A stretch of DNA of 64,000 nt from Pseudomonas canadensis (GCF_000503215.1 NZ_AYTD01000011.1:248001-312000); one strand, 5' to 3'. Shown: positions 1 through 9,209, counted from the first letter of the stretch. Numbers and translations: made by a program. Notes: generated by a model from the letters alone, not told the origin.

Positions 1-1440
1 AGAGATATCGTTGACCATTTCCGTGGTGTTCAACGTCGCTTGGAGAATCTCGCGAATTGCCCGCTCCACTTCGGCAGTTACCGCCATGCCTTTGTCCACC
101 TGAGCAACGCCCTCCTCCATGCTGGTCACCGCTTCCCGGGTGTTCTGCTGGATACGCCCGACCATGGCGGCAATTTCCTGGGTCGATGCGCTGGTGCGTC
201 CGGCAAGGTTGCGCACTTCATCAGCAACCACAGCAAATCCACGCCCCTGCTCACCGGCACGGGCGGCCTCAATCGCGGCATTCAGGGCCAGCAAGTTAGT
301 CTGGTCAGCGATCCCCTTGATCACTTGGATAATGCTGAAAATGGCCTCGGACTCCTTGTCCAGCGTGCGAATCACTTGGGCGGATTGCTGTGCGGAACGA
401 GCGATGCCGTCCATGTCACTGACCACCTGATGAATCACCCGGCCGCCGTCCTTGGCCAAGGTTTGCGCCTGGTTGGCCATGTCCAGTGCGCGTCCGGCGT
501 GCCGGGTGATTTCCTCGATGCTCGCGGTCATCTCACTCGCAGCAGCGGCCATGGTGCTGGCGCCGGCGCTCTGTTGCTGGCTGCTGCCAGCAACTTCATG
601 GCAGCCGCGGCTCAGTTGCTCGCTCATGCCATTGACGCCATGGGCGTTGCTGCGCACCACTTCGATCATGCCGCGCAGGTCCTTTTGCATGGTGGCGAGG
701 CTGCGGATCAAGGCGCTGGCTTCATCCTTGCGCCGGGGCTCGACGATAGGTTCACTCAAGTTGCCACGTGCGATGCTGGCGGCAATGCGGCTGGCCGCCT
801 GTAGGGGGCCCATGATGCTGAGGATCACCCAGCGCCCCTGGGCCAGCAGCAGTAAAAGACTGGCGATCAACACCGCGCCCAGCGTGAAGTTGGCGTTGCT
901 GATGGCCTGTCGCGTACCGACGCTGGTCTGCTGGGTATTGGTTTCGATCAACTCGCTCAGGCTCGCCATTTGATCTTCCAACTGGCTGAACGCGGCATTG
1001 AATGTGCCCAGTTCCCCCCGCGCGGCCTCAGGGTTATCCAATGCCAAGGCGACGATGCGTTCGCCGGTGGCGATGTAGTTATCCAGGCTGGGTTTGATTT
1101 TTTCCAGGCTTGCCTTGAGCGAATCGTCCAGCGGCAGCTTGAGGTTGTCTGCCAACACTTGCCGAAAGTGTTCGGCGTGCTCTTTTAGAGAACTATCGAC
1201 GTCGGCCTTGCTGCTGGTGCTTTTACCCAGGCCCACCAGCATCGCCGATAACACATCGGCGCGCAGGGCGTCGTGCATCATGTCGGCTTCCATGTGGTTG
1301 CGCAGCACCGTCATGCTCACTTCGTTGTCCTGCACGGCAGTGCCCATCCGGGTGTTTCCCAGGTAGCCGGTCAGGCTCATGATCAAGGCAGTGAGCAATC
1401 CGGTCGCTATCAACAGCATCAAGCGCAGTTTGATCGTCAT
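1..1440 (-). CDS. Methyl-accepting chemotaxis protein, 3' end beyond the window
   Basis: Inner-membrane chemoreceptor that senses a ligand outside the cytoplasm and controls the CheA kinase. The protein begins [20 protein letters not shown], a first membrane segment followed by a helical periplasmic domain of about 170 residues. A second membrane segment ([14 protein letters not shown]) leads to a HAMP-like linker and the cytoplasmic signalling coiled coil. The conserved hairpin tip is visible ([20 protein letters not shown], then [13 protein letters not shown]). 480 codons are present and the reading frame stays open to base 1, so about 60 C-terminal residues are probably missing. The ATG at 1440 is the first start before the membrane anchor. 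The ligand cannot be told from the sequence. Transcribed divergently from the neighbouring exporter. Confidence 0.93.
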   Translation of the reverse strand, partial: MTIKLRLMLLIATGLLTALIMSLTGYLGNTRMGTAVQDNEVSMTVLRNHMEADMMHDALRADVLSAMLVGLGKSTSSKADVDSSLKEHAEHFRQVLADNLKLPLDDSLKASLEKIKPSLDNYIATGERIVALALDNPEAARGELGTFNAAFSQLEDQMASLSELIETNTQQTSVGTRQAISNANFTLGAVLIASLLLLLAQGRWVILSIMGPLQAASRIAASIARGNLSEPIVEPRRKDEASALIRSLATMQKDLRGMIEVVRSNAHGVNGMSEQLSRGCHEVAGSSQQQSAGASTMAAAASEMTASIEEITRHAGRALDMANQAQTLAKDGGRVIHQVVSDMDGIARSAQQSAQVIRTLDKESEAIFSIIQVIKGIADQTNLLALNAAIEAARAGEQGRGFAVVADEVRNLAGRTSASTQEIAAMVGRIQQNTREAVTSMEEGVAQVDKGMAVTAEVERAIREILQATLNTTEMVNDIS

Positions 1441-1543
1441 GCTGGTATCCCCGTGCCTGGTCAGCCGGTTGAGAACCCAACCGTAGAAGCCCCGCTGCTC
1501 ATGTTATCGGCCATCCATACTGTTTATTGAAGCCTAAGTTTGC

Positions 1544-1559
1544 GGATCTGCGCAGATCC
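1544..1559. promoter_or_regulatory. Perfect 16-bp palindrome in the divergent promoter region, operator candidate
   Basis: GGATCTGCGCAGATCC is a perfect 8+8 palindrome, 43 bp upstream of the exporter ATG (1602) and about 100 bp upstream of the chemoreceptor ATG (1440). Position and symmetry fit an operator for a dimeric repressor. No regulator gene is adjacent, so the binding protein is unknown. It could be chance. Confidence 0.35.
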
Positions 1560-1601
1560 CTTAAGCTGGCCGACCTTTGTTTGCTCCGCCCGGAATTGCC
1601 C

Positions 1602-2810
1602 ATGTCTCGAAGTATCGCCCGCCTGGCCCTGCTGCTGGGCTTGATCACCGCCGTCGGCCCCTTCGCCATCGACATTTATCTGCCGGCCTTGCCGACCCTG
1701 GGCGCGAGCCTGCACGCCTCGCCGGCGTTGGTGCAGATGAGCCTCACGGTGTTTTTTGTCATCGTCGGCGTGTGCCAGTTGTTCTACGGCCCGATCAGTG
1801 ATGTGTTCGGGCGCAAGCCGCCGATTTATGCCGGCCTGGTGATTTTTGCCGTGGCCAGTGTCGGTTGCGCATTGGCGCCTAACATTGAATCACTGATCGC
1901 CTTTCGGGCCCTGCAGGCGTTCGGTGCGTGCGCGGGCATGGTGATTCCACGGGCCATCGTGCGTGACCTGTACACCGGGCATGAAGCCGCGAAACTCATG
2001 GCGTTGCTGATGCTGGTGATGAGCGTCTCTCCGATTCTTGCGCCGCTCGCCGGTAGCCTGGTGATTTCGCTGTGGAGTTGGCGCGAAGTGTTTGCTGTGC
2101 TGGCGGTGCTCGCAGTGGCGTGCCTGGTGATGACCATCGTACAACTGCCGGAAACTCACCCGGCCGAACGGCGCTTGGGCAAGACTCTGGGCAACGCCTT
2201 CAGCAGCTACGGTGCGTTGCTGCGTGACCCGGTATTTATCGGTTTGTCGGTGGTGTGCGGGTTCGGCTTGGCGACGTTTTTCGTGTTTATCGGCAGCGCG
2301 CCATTCGTGTACATCGAGCATTACGGCCTGACACCCACGCAGTTCAGCCTGGGGTTTGCCGTGAACGCTGCGTCGTTCTTCGCCATGAGCCAACTCACTG
2401 CACGCCTCAGCGCACGCTTTGGCCTGGCGCCGCTGATTCGTTGGTCGGTGGTGGCCGTGGCGGCGGTTATGGCGGTGCTGGCGGTCACGACGCTGTGGGT
2501 CGACAGCCTGGCCTTGATGATGACGTTGCTGTTTATCGGCTTCGGTTTTCTCGGTCTGCTGTTACCGGCGGCGGGCGTCTTGTCGCTGGAGGACCACGGC
2601 GCGGTAGCCGGCTCTGCGTCAGCCTTGCTCGGGGCGATCCAGATGATCACGGCGGCCGTGTCCATGACGGTGATCGGTGTGTTCGCGGATCACACGCCAG
2701 CGCCGATGCTGGTTGGCATTGCGTTGTGCGCCATCGCCGCAATGCTCACCACGTTTTGGACCTTGCGCCGCCTGCCGGCTCACTTGGCCAGCGCACCGCC
2801 CTCCTCCTGA
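1602..2810 (+). CDS. Bcr/CflA-type MFS multidrug exporter
   Basis: Proton-driven major-facilitator exporter of the inner membrane, 402 residues with about 12 hydrophobic segments. The N-terminal motif PFAIDIYLPALPTL in TM1 and the loop GPISDVFGRKPPIYAGL between TM2 and TM3 are typical of the Bcr/CflA (drug:H+ antiporter-1) family; RAIVRDLY in TM5 also fits. Substrates in this family include bicyclomycin, chloramphenicol and sulfonamides; which applies here cannot be read. A TTG at 1527 would add 25 residues that are not membrane-like, so the ATG at 1602 is preferred, although its ribosome site (GGAA) is weak. The last 31 bases overlap the convergent DUF971 gene tail to tail. Confidence 0.88.
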   Translation: MSRSIARLALLLGLITAVGPFAIDIYLPALPTLGASLHASPALVQMSLTVFFVIVGVCQLFYGPISDVFGRKPPIYAGLVIFAVASVGCALAPNIESLIAFRALQAFGACAGMVIPRAIVRDLYTGHEAAKLMALLMLVMSVSPILAPLAGSLVISLWSWREVFAVLAVLAVACLVMTIVQLPETHPAERRLGKTLGNAFSSYGALLRDPVFIGLSVVCGFGLATFFVFIGSAPFVYIEHYGLTPTQFSLGFAVNAASFFAMSQLTARLSARFGLAPLIRWSVVAVAAVMAVLAVTTLWVDSLALMMTLLFIGFGFLGLLLPAAGVLSLEDHGAVAGSASALLGAIQMITAAVSMTVIGVFADHTPAPMLVGIALCAIAAMLTTFWTLRRLPAHLASAPPSS

Positions 2811-3088
2811 TCGCTGCCCATCCCGGCCAAATACGCCCAGGGATAAATCCCGCGCTGGTGACCATCACTGAACACCAGTTGTATGCCATAACCCTGAGGG
2901 TGGATCTGCACCACCCTCACCGCTTCCGACACCAACGGCTGGCTGCCCCGCAACCGCAACGCCTGGCATTGGGAGCACGGGCATTCGCGGCGCAGGCGTG
3001 CGTGGTTAATCCACTGCGCGCCTTCCATCCACTCCAGGCGCAGTCGACCGTCGCGGCCTTTGCCAATGGCGTGCGGCGCGGCGGTCAT
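2780..3088 (-). CDS. DUF971 (gamma-butyrobetaine hydroxylase-like N-terminal) domain protein
   Basis: 102 residues forming a stand-alone DUF971 domain, the small module otherwise found at the N-terminus of gamma-butyrobetaine hydroxylases and next to ApbC/Mrp iron-sulfur carriers. The pattern LRLEWMEG...RECPCSQCQALR...QLVFSDGHQRGIYPWAYL is characteristic, with a Cys pair (CPCSQC) able to bind a metal. Its ATG overlaps the stop of the HEAT-repeat gene (ATGA), so it is the last gene of the eight-gene operon. In this company a role in metal or Fe-S handling for the flavoprotein/ferredoxin pair is a reasonable guess, but only a guess. Confidence 0.8.
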   Translation of the reverse strand: MTAAPHAIGKGRDGRLRLEWMEGAQWINHARLRRECPCSQCQALRLRGSQPLVSEAVRVVQIHPQGYGIQLVFSDGHQRGIYPWAYLAGMGSDQEEGGALAK

Positions 3089-4029
3089 TGCAGTTGCGCC
3101 AAGGCAATCCGCACGGCCTTGCGCACTTCCGGATCGCCATCGTCGGCGGCATCGCGCAAGGCCGTCAGTGCTTGACGATCACCCAGTTCACCCAGTGCCA
3201 GAGCGGCTTCCTTGCGCAGGTTGCTGATGCTATGGCCCAGGGTCTGGACCAAGGCGTCCAGTGCGGGTAAATACCGTAACCGGCCCAGGCTGCGAGTCGC
3301 ACGCAGACGAACCTGCCAATACTCATCGGCCAGCGCGCCGACCAGCGCATCCCCGGCATTGCGGCTACCGACTTTGCCCAAGGTGGTCGCGGCTTCCTCG
3401 CGCACTTGCCACGCCGGGTCCAGCAACGCTTGGTGCAACGCCGGTAAGACCAGGTCATCACTCGCCAAGCCGAGTGCGCCGGTAGCCGCGCGGCGGACTT
3501 CGGTGTCGGGATCGCTGCTGGCCAAGGCGGCCAACGCCTCAAGCGCAGGTAGATGTTTGAGCCAACCCAGCACACCCACCGCTTCACGGCGTACACCCGC
3601 ATCAGCATCCACCAACGCCAGCAAGGCCGCCGGCGCAGCGGCTTCCAGGCGCAGTTCGCGCAGAGCACGGAAGATGGCGGTGCGCACGCTGGCATCGGTG
3701 TGTCCGGTCCAGGGCAATAGCACCCTGCCCGCCTCGATGGTCTTCAATACGCTCAGGCTTTGCGCCGCGGCGTCGCGCACGGAGTACTCGGTATCTGTGA
3801 GGGCTTCACACAAGGCCTGTACCACTTCGCCGTCTTCCCAGGCTTCGAGCAAGGTCGCGGCCTGGGCGCGCACTTCTATGCTGGGGTCGTTGCGCAGGCT
3901 GTCCACCAGCCATTCCAAACCGTCGGGGTCTTCAAGATCAGCCAGGTCGATCAGGGCAATGCGGCGCATGCCGGCGTCCGAGGCTTGCAGACGTGGGCGC
4001 AGGGCTTCTATTTCCAGGTTATAGGTCAT
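3085..4029 (-). CDS. HEAT-repeat protein (PBS-lyase type repeats)
   Basis: 314 residues built almost entirely of about ten 31-residue HEAT-like repeats, for example DPSIEVRAQAATLLEAW, DTEYSVRDAAAQSL, DAGVRREAVGVLGWL, DPAWQVREEAATTLGKVG and DEYWQVRLRATRSLGRL. No signal peptide or enzyme motif is seen, so this is a cytoplasmic protein-binding scaffold. Such repeats occur in phycobilin lyases and in chaperone-like proteins that help insert cofactors. It overlaps the ABC ATPase by 4 bp (ATGA) and the DUF971 gene by 4 bp, which ties it tightly to the importer operon. A maturation or adaptor role for the operon's flavoprotein or transporter is inferred from position only. Confidence 0.85.
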   Translation of the reverse strand: MTYNLEIEALRPRLQASDAGMRRIALIDLADLEDPDGLEWLVDSLRNDPSIEVRAQAATLLEAWEDGEVVQALCEALTDTEYSVRDAAAQSLSVLKTIEAGRVLLPWTGHTDASVRTAIFRALRELRLEAAAPAALLALVDADAGVRREAVGVLGWLKHLPALEALAALASSDPDTEVRRAATGALGLASDDLVLPALHQALLDPAWQVREEAATTLGKVGSRNAGDALVGALADEYWQVRLRATRSLGRLRYLPALDALVQTLGHSISNLRKEAALALGELGDRQALTALRDAADDGDPEVRKAVRIALAQLQ

Positions 4030-4856
4030 ATGGCAAATCGCGGTGTTGAATGATCGGTAGGCAACCCGAGCGGGTTCAGCCGTGGCAACTGGCGGCCATC
4101 TTCATGATGCAGCAGTGCCAGGCAATGACGCTTGAGGAGAGTGAATTCGGGGGTGGTCATCAGTTCGGTGTGGCGCGGGCGCGGAAAGTCCAGCTGAAAA
4201 TCCTCGATGATGCGACCCGGCCGTGGGCTCATCACCAGGATGCGATCGGCCAGGAACAGCGCCTCATCGATATCGTGGGTGACAAACACCACAGTGGTGC
4301 GGATGCGCGTCCAGATATCCAGCAACAAGGCCTGCATCTTCATGCGGGTCAGCGCATCCAGTGCGCCAAACGGCTCATCCATCAGCAACAGGCGTGGTCG
4401 ATTGACCAGCACACGGGCGATTTCCACACGCTGCTGCATGCCGCCGGAAAGCTGGTTCGGCCAACGCTCGGCGAAGCCTTCCAGCCCGACCAACGCCAAG
4501 ATCTCATCCGCCGCCGCCAGCCGTTCAGCCTTGCTCACGCCGCGCATTTTCAAGCCGAACGCGACGTTCTCACGCACGGTGCGCCACGGGAATAACGTGT
4601 GCTGCTGAAACACCATGCCGCGCTGCTGGGACGGACCGACCACCGCCTGCCCATCCATCTGCAAACTGCCCTGATTAGGCACCAGATGTCCGGCCAACGC
4701 GCCGAGCAAGGTCGACTTGCCACAGCCCGACGGCCCCAGGATGCACACAAATTGCCCCGGCTCGATGTCGCAGTCCAACGCCTTGACCGCCTCGAATGCC
4801 TGATCACGCTCGCCGAGCACAATGGACAATCCGCTGATTGCTATACGTCCTTCCAT
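4026..4856 (-). CDS. ABC importer ATPase, nitrate/sulfonate/taurine type
   Basis: 276-residue ATP-binding subunit. Walker A is GPSGCGKST (residues 41-49), the signature is LSGGMQQRVEIARV and Walker B is LLLMDEPFGALD, followed by the switch His in FVTHDIDEAL. The DEPFGALD...RMKMQ pattern and overall length match the TauB/SsuB/NrtD group, whose members energise uptake of sulfonates, taurine, nitrate or similar small anions. Its start overlaps the permease stop by one base and its end overlaps the HEAT gene, so the genes are translationally coupled. The substrate cannot be decided from the ATPase alone. Confidence 0.92.
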   Translation of the reverse strand: MEGRIAISGLSIVLGERDQAFEAVKALDCDIEPGQFVCILGPSGCGKSTLLGALAGHLVPNQGSLQMDGQAVVGPSQQRGMVFQQHTLFPWRTVRENVAFGLKMRGVSKAERLAAADEILALVGLEGFAERWPNQLSGGMQQRVEIARVLVNRPRLLLMDEPFGALDALTRMKMQALLLDIWTRIRTTVVFVTHDIDEALFLADRILVMSPRPGRIIEDFQLDFPRPRHTELMTTPEFTLLKRHCLALLHHEDGRQLPRLNPLGLPTDHSTPRFAI

Positions 4857-5632
4857 CAGGCTTTACCTCGCGGGCGATGCCAAGGGGTGAATACCGTGCC
4901 CAGGCGCTTGACCAGCCAACTGCTGCCCATGCCCAGCGCGCCGATCAACAACATGCCGACCACAATGTCGGCATAGTTCTGGATGGTGTACGACTCCCAG
5001 GTGTAATAGCCGATGCCGAACTGCCCGGAGATCATCTCCGCCGTCACCAGGCAGAACCACGACGTGCCCATGCCGATGGCCAGGCCGGTGATGATGCTCG
5101 GCGCGGCCCCCGGCACAATCACCTCCAGCAGGATCGCGCCGCGCCCTGCCCCCAGGCTGCGCGCCGAAGCGATCAGCCGGGGATCGACACCTTCGACGCC
5201 ATGCACGGTGTTGAGCAGGATCGGAAACAGCGCGCCGGTGAAGGTGATGAACACCATGGACAGCTCTGACGACGGAAACATCAGGATTGCCAAAGGTATC
5301 CAGGCCACCGCCGGAATCGGGCGGATCACTTCCAGGGGCGGTAGCAGCACATCTTCAGCCCATTTCGAGCGGCCGATGGCGATGCCCAGGCCAACGCCCA
5401 CCAGCACCGCCGCCAGGTAGCCTTCAAACACCCGGGTCAGGCTGGCACTCAGGTGCTGGGCCAGCTTGCCCGAGTCCACCAGGCCCAGCGCCGCCTCGAC
5501 CACGGCGCCCGGCGTGGGCACGTTGGCAAAGGTCACCAGCCACAGGTTCCAGTGATGGCTGGCAGCGAGTTGCCAGAACAGTAGGCACACCAGCAATGAG
5601 GCCGCGCGCGGCAGCCAGCGATAGGTCGACAT
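4856..5632 (-). CDS. ABC importer permease, nitrate/sulfonate/taurine type
   Basis: 258-residue inner-membrane permease with about six membrane segments and the cytoplasmic EAA loop (VDPRLIASARSLGAGRGAILLEVIVPGAAPSI cut across the loop region; key G at AGRG). The family is TauC/SsuC/NrtB-like (binding-protein-dependent transport component). A longer frame opens 105 bases upstream, but its extra residues are polar and Pro/Arg-rich and lie inside the binding-protein gene. The ATG at 5632 starts MSTYRWLPRAASLLVCLLFW and lies one base after the binding-protein stop, so it is chosen. It pairs with the ATPase and binding protein of the same operon. Confidence 0.92.
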   Translation of the reverse strand: MSTYRWLPRAASLLVCLLFWQLAASHHWNLWLVTFANVPTPGAVVEAALGLVDSGKLAQHLSASLTRVFEGYLAAVLVGVGLGIAIGRSKWAEDVLLPPLEVIRPIPAVAWIPLAILMFPSSELSMVFITFTGALFPILLNTVHGVEGVDPRLIASARSLGAGRGAILLEVIVPGAAPSIITGLAIGMGTSWFCLVTAEMISGQFGIGYYTWESYTIQNYADIVVGMLLIGALGMGSSWLVKRLGTVFTPWHRPRGKA

Positions 5633-5633
5633 A

Positions 5634-7040
5634 TCAGCGACCGGCCACGGCCTGGGCGCCGGCGCTGGTGAAATCGAACACCTGGCCGCCCTGGGCATCC
5701 GCGAATTGCTGGGCCTGGCCCTTGAGCAGGAATGCACTCAATTTGCCCTGGCGATCACTGGCGAACCAGGCCTGGTTGGCGAGCAGCTTGATGCCGCTGT
5801 CTTCGGCCTGGGCGTAGACCGCACGCACGTCCTTGCCGTCCTTCTTCAAACGGGCCAACGCACTGAAGGCTGATTCAGCCGACGCGTAGTCACGCACCTT
5901 GGGCTCGCCTTTCACCCAGATCTGCGCCACGTGTTTCCAGTCGGTGATCGGCTTGCCGGTCAACGCGTCGTTGGCTTTGAGCGGGCTCTGGGCGTAGTTG
6001 CCCAGCTGTGCCTGATAGTCCAGGCCGGACGCTTTGAAGGCGGCGCGCAGGTACTGGTCGTCGATAAAGGTATTGAGGTCCAGGCCTCGGTCGGCTTTTT
6101 TCAGCAGCTTGAGGGTGTCGATGGCGGTGCCGACGGCCTGGCGGTATTCCGGCTTCCAGCTCAGGTCACGGGTTTGCACGCCCAGCGGGCCATGGAACAG
6201 GTAGTTGACCTCAGCCTCGACGCCGGTAACTTTCTCGATCAGCTCGCTGTATTTCTCAGGCTCTGCCGTCAGCAGCTGATTGGCTTCGATACTGGCTCGC
6301 AGGTAAGCAACTACCACTTCAGGGTACTGGCGGGCGTAGCTTTCATCCACCAGGGCGCCGTGGAAGGTGGGCGTGTTGGACTGCGAACCGTCGTAGATCT
6401 TACGGGCGAACCCACGGTTGGGAAACAGCTCGGCAAACGGCACGAAGTCGGCATGCGCGTCGATCTTATTGGCCTGCAACGCCGATCCGGCCACTTCAGG
6501 CGCCTGGGCGATGATGTTCACGTCCTTGAGCGGGTCCCAGCCTTGCGCAGCGACCGCACGCAGCAACATGCCGTGGGCGGTGGAGGCGAACGGTACGGAA
6601 ATGGTCTTGCCTTTCAAGTCCGCCAAGGACTGCGCGCTGGACTCGATAGGCACCACGATGCCATTGCCACTGCCCTTGATATTGCCCGACAGCACACTGA
6701 TAAACAGGCTGTGCTTGCCCGCGCCCTCGAACGCCACGCCGTTGAATGCGCCGGGGAAGTCCGCCATGGCGCCGAAGTCCAGCTTGCCGGCCACCATTTC
6801 ATTGGTCAACGGTGCGCCACTGGTGAAATTCTTCCACTGGATATCGTAGGTGGCGTCCTTGTACTTGCCATCGTGGGGCAAGTACTTGTCCAACAGACCC
6901 AGCTCCCGGATCAGCAAGCCGCCGGCGGCGCAGTTGATAGTGGTGTCCTGGGTGCCGATGGCCACCCGGATGGTTTCAGCCTGTACCGACAGGCTGATGG
7001 AAGCCAGCACCAGGCTGGTGAAGGTTGCGCGCAAGAACAT
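5634..7040 (-). CDS. ABC importer periplasmic binding protein, NMT1/sulfonate-binding type
   Basis: 468 residues with a clear signal peptide (MFLRATFTSLVLASISLSVQA, cleavage before ETIRVAIG). The mature part has the SBP fold of the nitrate/sulfonate/taurine/thiamine-precursor group: an N-terminal strand ETIRVAIGTQDTT, GKLDFGAMADFPGAFN, LADLKGKTISVPFASTAHG and a hinge region. It is longer than TauA or SsuA (about 320), by roughly 130 residues at the C-terminus, closer to NrtA-like lengths. A candidate ligand is a small organosulfur or other anion that the AprA-like flavoprotein of the same operon processes. The gene follows the ferredoxin gene by 118 bp; that gap holds a short inverted repeat (CCCCTCG at 7050, CGAGGGG at 7105) that could modulate expression. 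Confidence 0.9.
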   Translation of the reverse strand: MFLRATFTSLVLASISLSVQAETIRVAIGTQDTTINCAAGGLLIRELGLLDKYLPHDGKYKDATYDIQWKNFTSGAPLTNEMVAGKLDFGAMADFPGAFNGVAFEGAGKHSLFISVLSGNIKGSGNGIVVPIESSAQSLADLKGKTISVPFASTAHGMLLRAVAAQGWDPLKDVNIIAQAPEVAGSALQANKIDAHADFVPFAELFPNRGFARKIYDGSQSNTPTFHGALVDESYARQYPEVVVAYLRASIEANQLLTAEPEKYSELIEKVTGVEAEVNYLFHGPLGVQTRDLSWKPEYRQAVGTAIDTLKLLKKADRGLDLNTFIDDQYLRAAFKASGLDYQAQLGNYAQSPLKANDALTGKPITDWKHVAQIWVKGEPKVRDYASAESAFSALARLKKDGKDVRAVYAQAEDSGIKLLANQAWFASDRQGKLSAFLLKGQAQQFADAQGGQVFDFTSAGAQAVAGR

Positions 7041-7158
7041 TGGGTGTATCCCCTCGAATCATGGTTATAGGATCGTCTCCGCCGTGATCAGGCACGGTGG
7101 GAAACGAGGGGTATGGCAGTGGCGTCCGGTGATGGCGGATGGCTTTGGATTGATACGC

Positions 7159-7404
7159 TCAGCGCAGCAGGTACGGGATCTCGACCTTGACTGCGCCTGT
7201 GGGGCAATCCTTTTCGCAGGGCATGCAGTACCAGCATTCGTCGAACGCCATGTACGCTTTCTGCGTCGCGGGATTGATCGCCAACAGGTCCATCGGGCAC
7301 ACGTCGACACACACCGTGCAGCCTTTTTCGGCGATGCACTTGTCTTCGTCTATCGTCACCGGCGCGTTGGAACGAAAGAATATTTCCTGGGGTTGGTAGG
7401 CCAT
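7159..7404 (-). CDS. AprB-like 2x[4Fe-4S] ferredoxin
   Basis: 81 residues carrying two four-cysteine motifs. The second (CWYCMPCEKDCP) has regular spacing; the first is CIAEKGCTVCVDVCP, with five residues rather than two between the first two cysteines. The linker KAYMAFDECWYC and the end TGAVKVEIPYLLR recall the beta subunit of adenylylsulfate reductase (AprB), the electron partner of AprA, but without AprB's C-terminal tail. It lies directly downstream of the AprA-like gene, so it most likely passes electrons to or from that flavoprotein in the cytoplasm. It could instead be described simply as a 4Fe-4S dicluster ferredoxin. Confidence 0.88.
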   Translation of the reverse strand: MAYQPQEIFFRSNAPVTIDEDKCIAEKGCTVCVDVCPMDLLAINPATQKAYMAFDECWYCMPCEKDCPTGAVKVEIPYLLR

Positions 7405-7478
7405 TTCACGGTGTCCTTAGCACTTTGTGGTTGTGCTGATTGTTTTGGTGAGCGGGCTTGTTCACCAGAGATTGAGCT

Positions 7479-9209
7479 TCAGGCCGCATCAGCCCCCACG
7501 CGCAGGCGGTCGTAGGCTTGCATTTCTTCGGCGTCCAGTGGAATTACGTAGGGTTCCACGGGTTTCTTGAAGCTGACCATTTGCCCGTCATCGCCCTTTT
7601 TCAGGTGGCAATGGCAGAACCAGTCGGCGTCATTGCGCAGCGGGTAATCGACGCGGTGGTGGTACAGGCCCCAGCGACTTTCGGCGCGGTACAACGAGGC
7701 GCGGGCGGCCATTTCGGCACAGTCACGGATCACGCTGGTTTCCATGGCGCGCATCAGTTCGTGGGGGTTATGGGCTTTCATCTGGTCGAGGTCGCGCTCG
7801 ATATCGCTGAAGCGCTGCAGGCCGATTTCCATCTTGCGGGTGACCTTGGGCGGTTGCAGGTAATCGTTGACGAAGCGGCGCAGCTTGTATTCGACCTGGG
7901 CCGGGGGCAGGCCGGTTTCACGGTCCAGCGGCGCGTAGACACGGGCCTGTTCGGCGGCGACCTGCTCGGCATTCACCGCGCTGAAGTCTTTTTCCACCAC
8001 ATACTGGGCGGCGTTGGTGCCAGCGAACCAGCCGTAGGTAAAGGCGCCCAACATATAGTTATGCGGCACCGCCGCCATGTCCCCGGCCGAATACAGGCCC
8101 TTCACCGACGTCTCCGCGCGCTCATTCACCCACACGCCGGAGGCCGAATGCCCGCTGCAAAAACCGATTTCGGAGATGTGCATTTCCACCATGTCGCTGC
8201 GGTAATCGGTGCCGCGATTGGCATGAAACTGGCCACGGCTCGGCCGTTCATTGCTGTGCAGGATGGTCTCGATGTTCTGGATGGTTTCCTCGGCCAGGTG
8301 GTCGAGCTTGAGGAACACCGGGCCATTGCCGCTTTCAAGCTCCTGATGGAACTCCCACATCATCTGGCCGCTCCAGTAGTCGCACTCGATAAAGCGCTCG
8401 CCCTTATTGTTCGCGGTGTAGCCACCGAGCGGACCGGTAACATAGGCGCAGGCCGGGCCGTTGTAATCCTTGATCAACGGGTTGATCTGGAAGCACTCCA
8501 GATTCGCCAGTTCGGCGCCCGCGTGATAGGCCATCGCGTAGCCGTCGCCGGCATTGGTGGGGTTTTCATAGGTGCCCATCAGGTAACCCGACGACGGCAG
8601 GCCCAGCCGGCCCGCCGCGCCGCAGCACAGAATCACGGCCTTGGCCTTGATCACCTGGAAGTCGGCCGTGCGGCAGTCGAAGCCCATCACGCCGTTGACT
8701 GCCCCTTCGCTGTCGGTCAGCAAACGTGTGCACACCAAGCGGTTAGTGATGGTCACCCGCGCACGCTTGAGCTGGCGATACAGCACCTTCTTGATGTCAT
8801 GCCCCTCGGGCATTGGCAGCACATAGGCGCCCATGTGATGGACCTTTTTCACCGCGTAGTCGCCGGTCTCGTCCTTTTCGAACTTGACGCCCCAGCGGTC
8901 CAGTTGCTCGATGGTCTCGAAACTGTGGGTAGCGTAGGCGTACACCGCCGCCTGATTGACGATGCCGTCATTGGCGATGGTGATTTCCTTGGTGTACTGC
9001 TCCGGCGTCGAGTGGCCGGGGATGATCGCGTTGTTCAGTCCGTCCATGCCCATGCTGATCGCACCGCTGCGCTTGACGTTGGCCTTGTCCACCAGCAACA
9101 CACGCAGCGCCGGGTTGGCTTCTTTGGCCTTGATCGCCGCCATCGGCCCGGCCGTACCGCCGCCGATCACCACGATGTCGTATTCCAGCTCCAGGGTTGT
9201 GCGGCTCAC
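7479..9209 (-). CDS. AprA-like FAD-dependent oxidoreductase (fumarate reductase/APS reductase superfamily)
   Basis: 576-residue cytoplasmic flavoprotein. The N-terminal dinucleotide motif is DIVVIGGGTAGPMAA (residues 11-25), followed by LLVDKANVKRSGAISMGMDG, a stretch that strongly recalls adenylylsulfate reductase alpha (KA.V.RSGA...G). The C-terminal FAD motif is LYSAGDMAAVPHNYMLGAFTYG. The family contains fumarate reductases, L-aspartate oxidase and AprA. Pairing with an AprB-like ferredoxin favours the AprA branch over fumarate reductase. Dissimilatory sulfate reduction is not expected in an aerobic pseudomonad and no sat, dsr or qmo gene is present here, so the substrate is probably an imported compound. 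Its ATG overlaps the GntR stop (ATGA). Confidence 0.88.
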   Translation of the reverse strand: MSRTTLELEYDIVVIGGGTAGPMAAIKAKEANPALRVLLVDKANVKRSGAISMGMDGLNNAIIPGHSTPEQYTKEITIANDGIVNQAAVYAYATHSFETIEQLDRWGVKFEKDETGDYAVKKVHHMGAYVLPMPEGHDIKKVLYRQLKRARVTITNRLVCTRLLTDSEGAVNGVMGFDCRTADFQVIKAKAVILCCGAAGRLGLPSSGYLMGTYENPTNAGDGYAMAYHAGAELANLECFQINPLIKDYNGPACAYVTGPLGGYTANNKGERFIECDYWSGQMMWEFHQELESGNGPVFLKLDHLAEETIQNIETILHSNERPSRGQFHANRGTDYRSDMVEMHISEIGFCSGHSASGVWVNERAETSVKGLYSAGDMAAVPHNYMLGAFTYGWFAGTNAAQYVVEKDFSAVNAEQVAAEQARVYAPLDRETGLPPAQVEYKLRRFVNDYLQPPKVTRKMEIGLQRFSDIERDLDQMKAHNPHELMRAMETSVIRDCAEMAARASLYRAESRWGLYHHRVDYPLRNDADWFCHCHLKKGDDGQMVSFKKPVEPYVIPLDAEEMQAYDRLRVGADAA

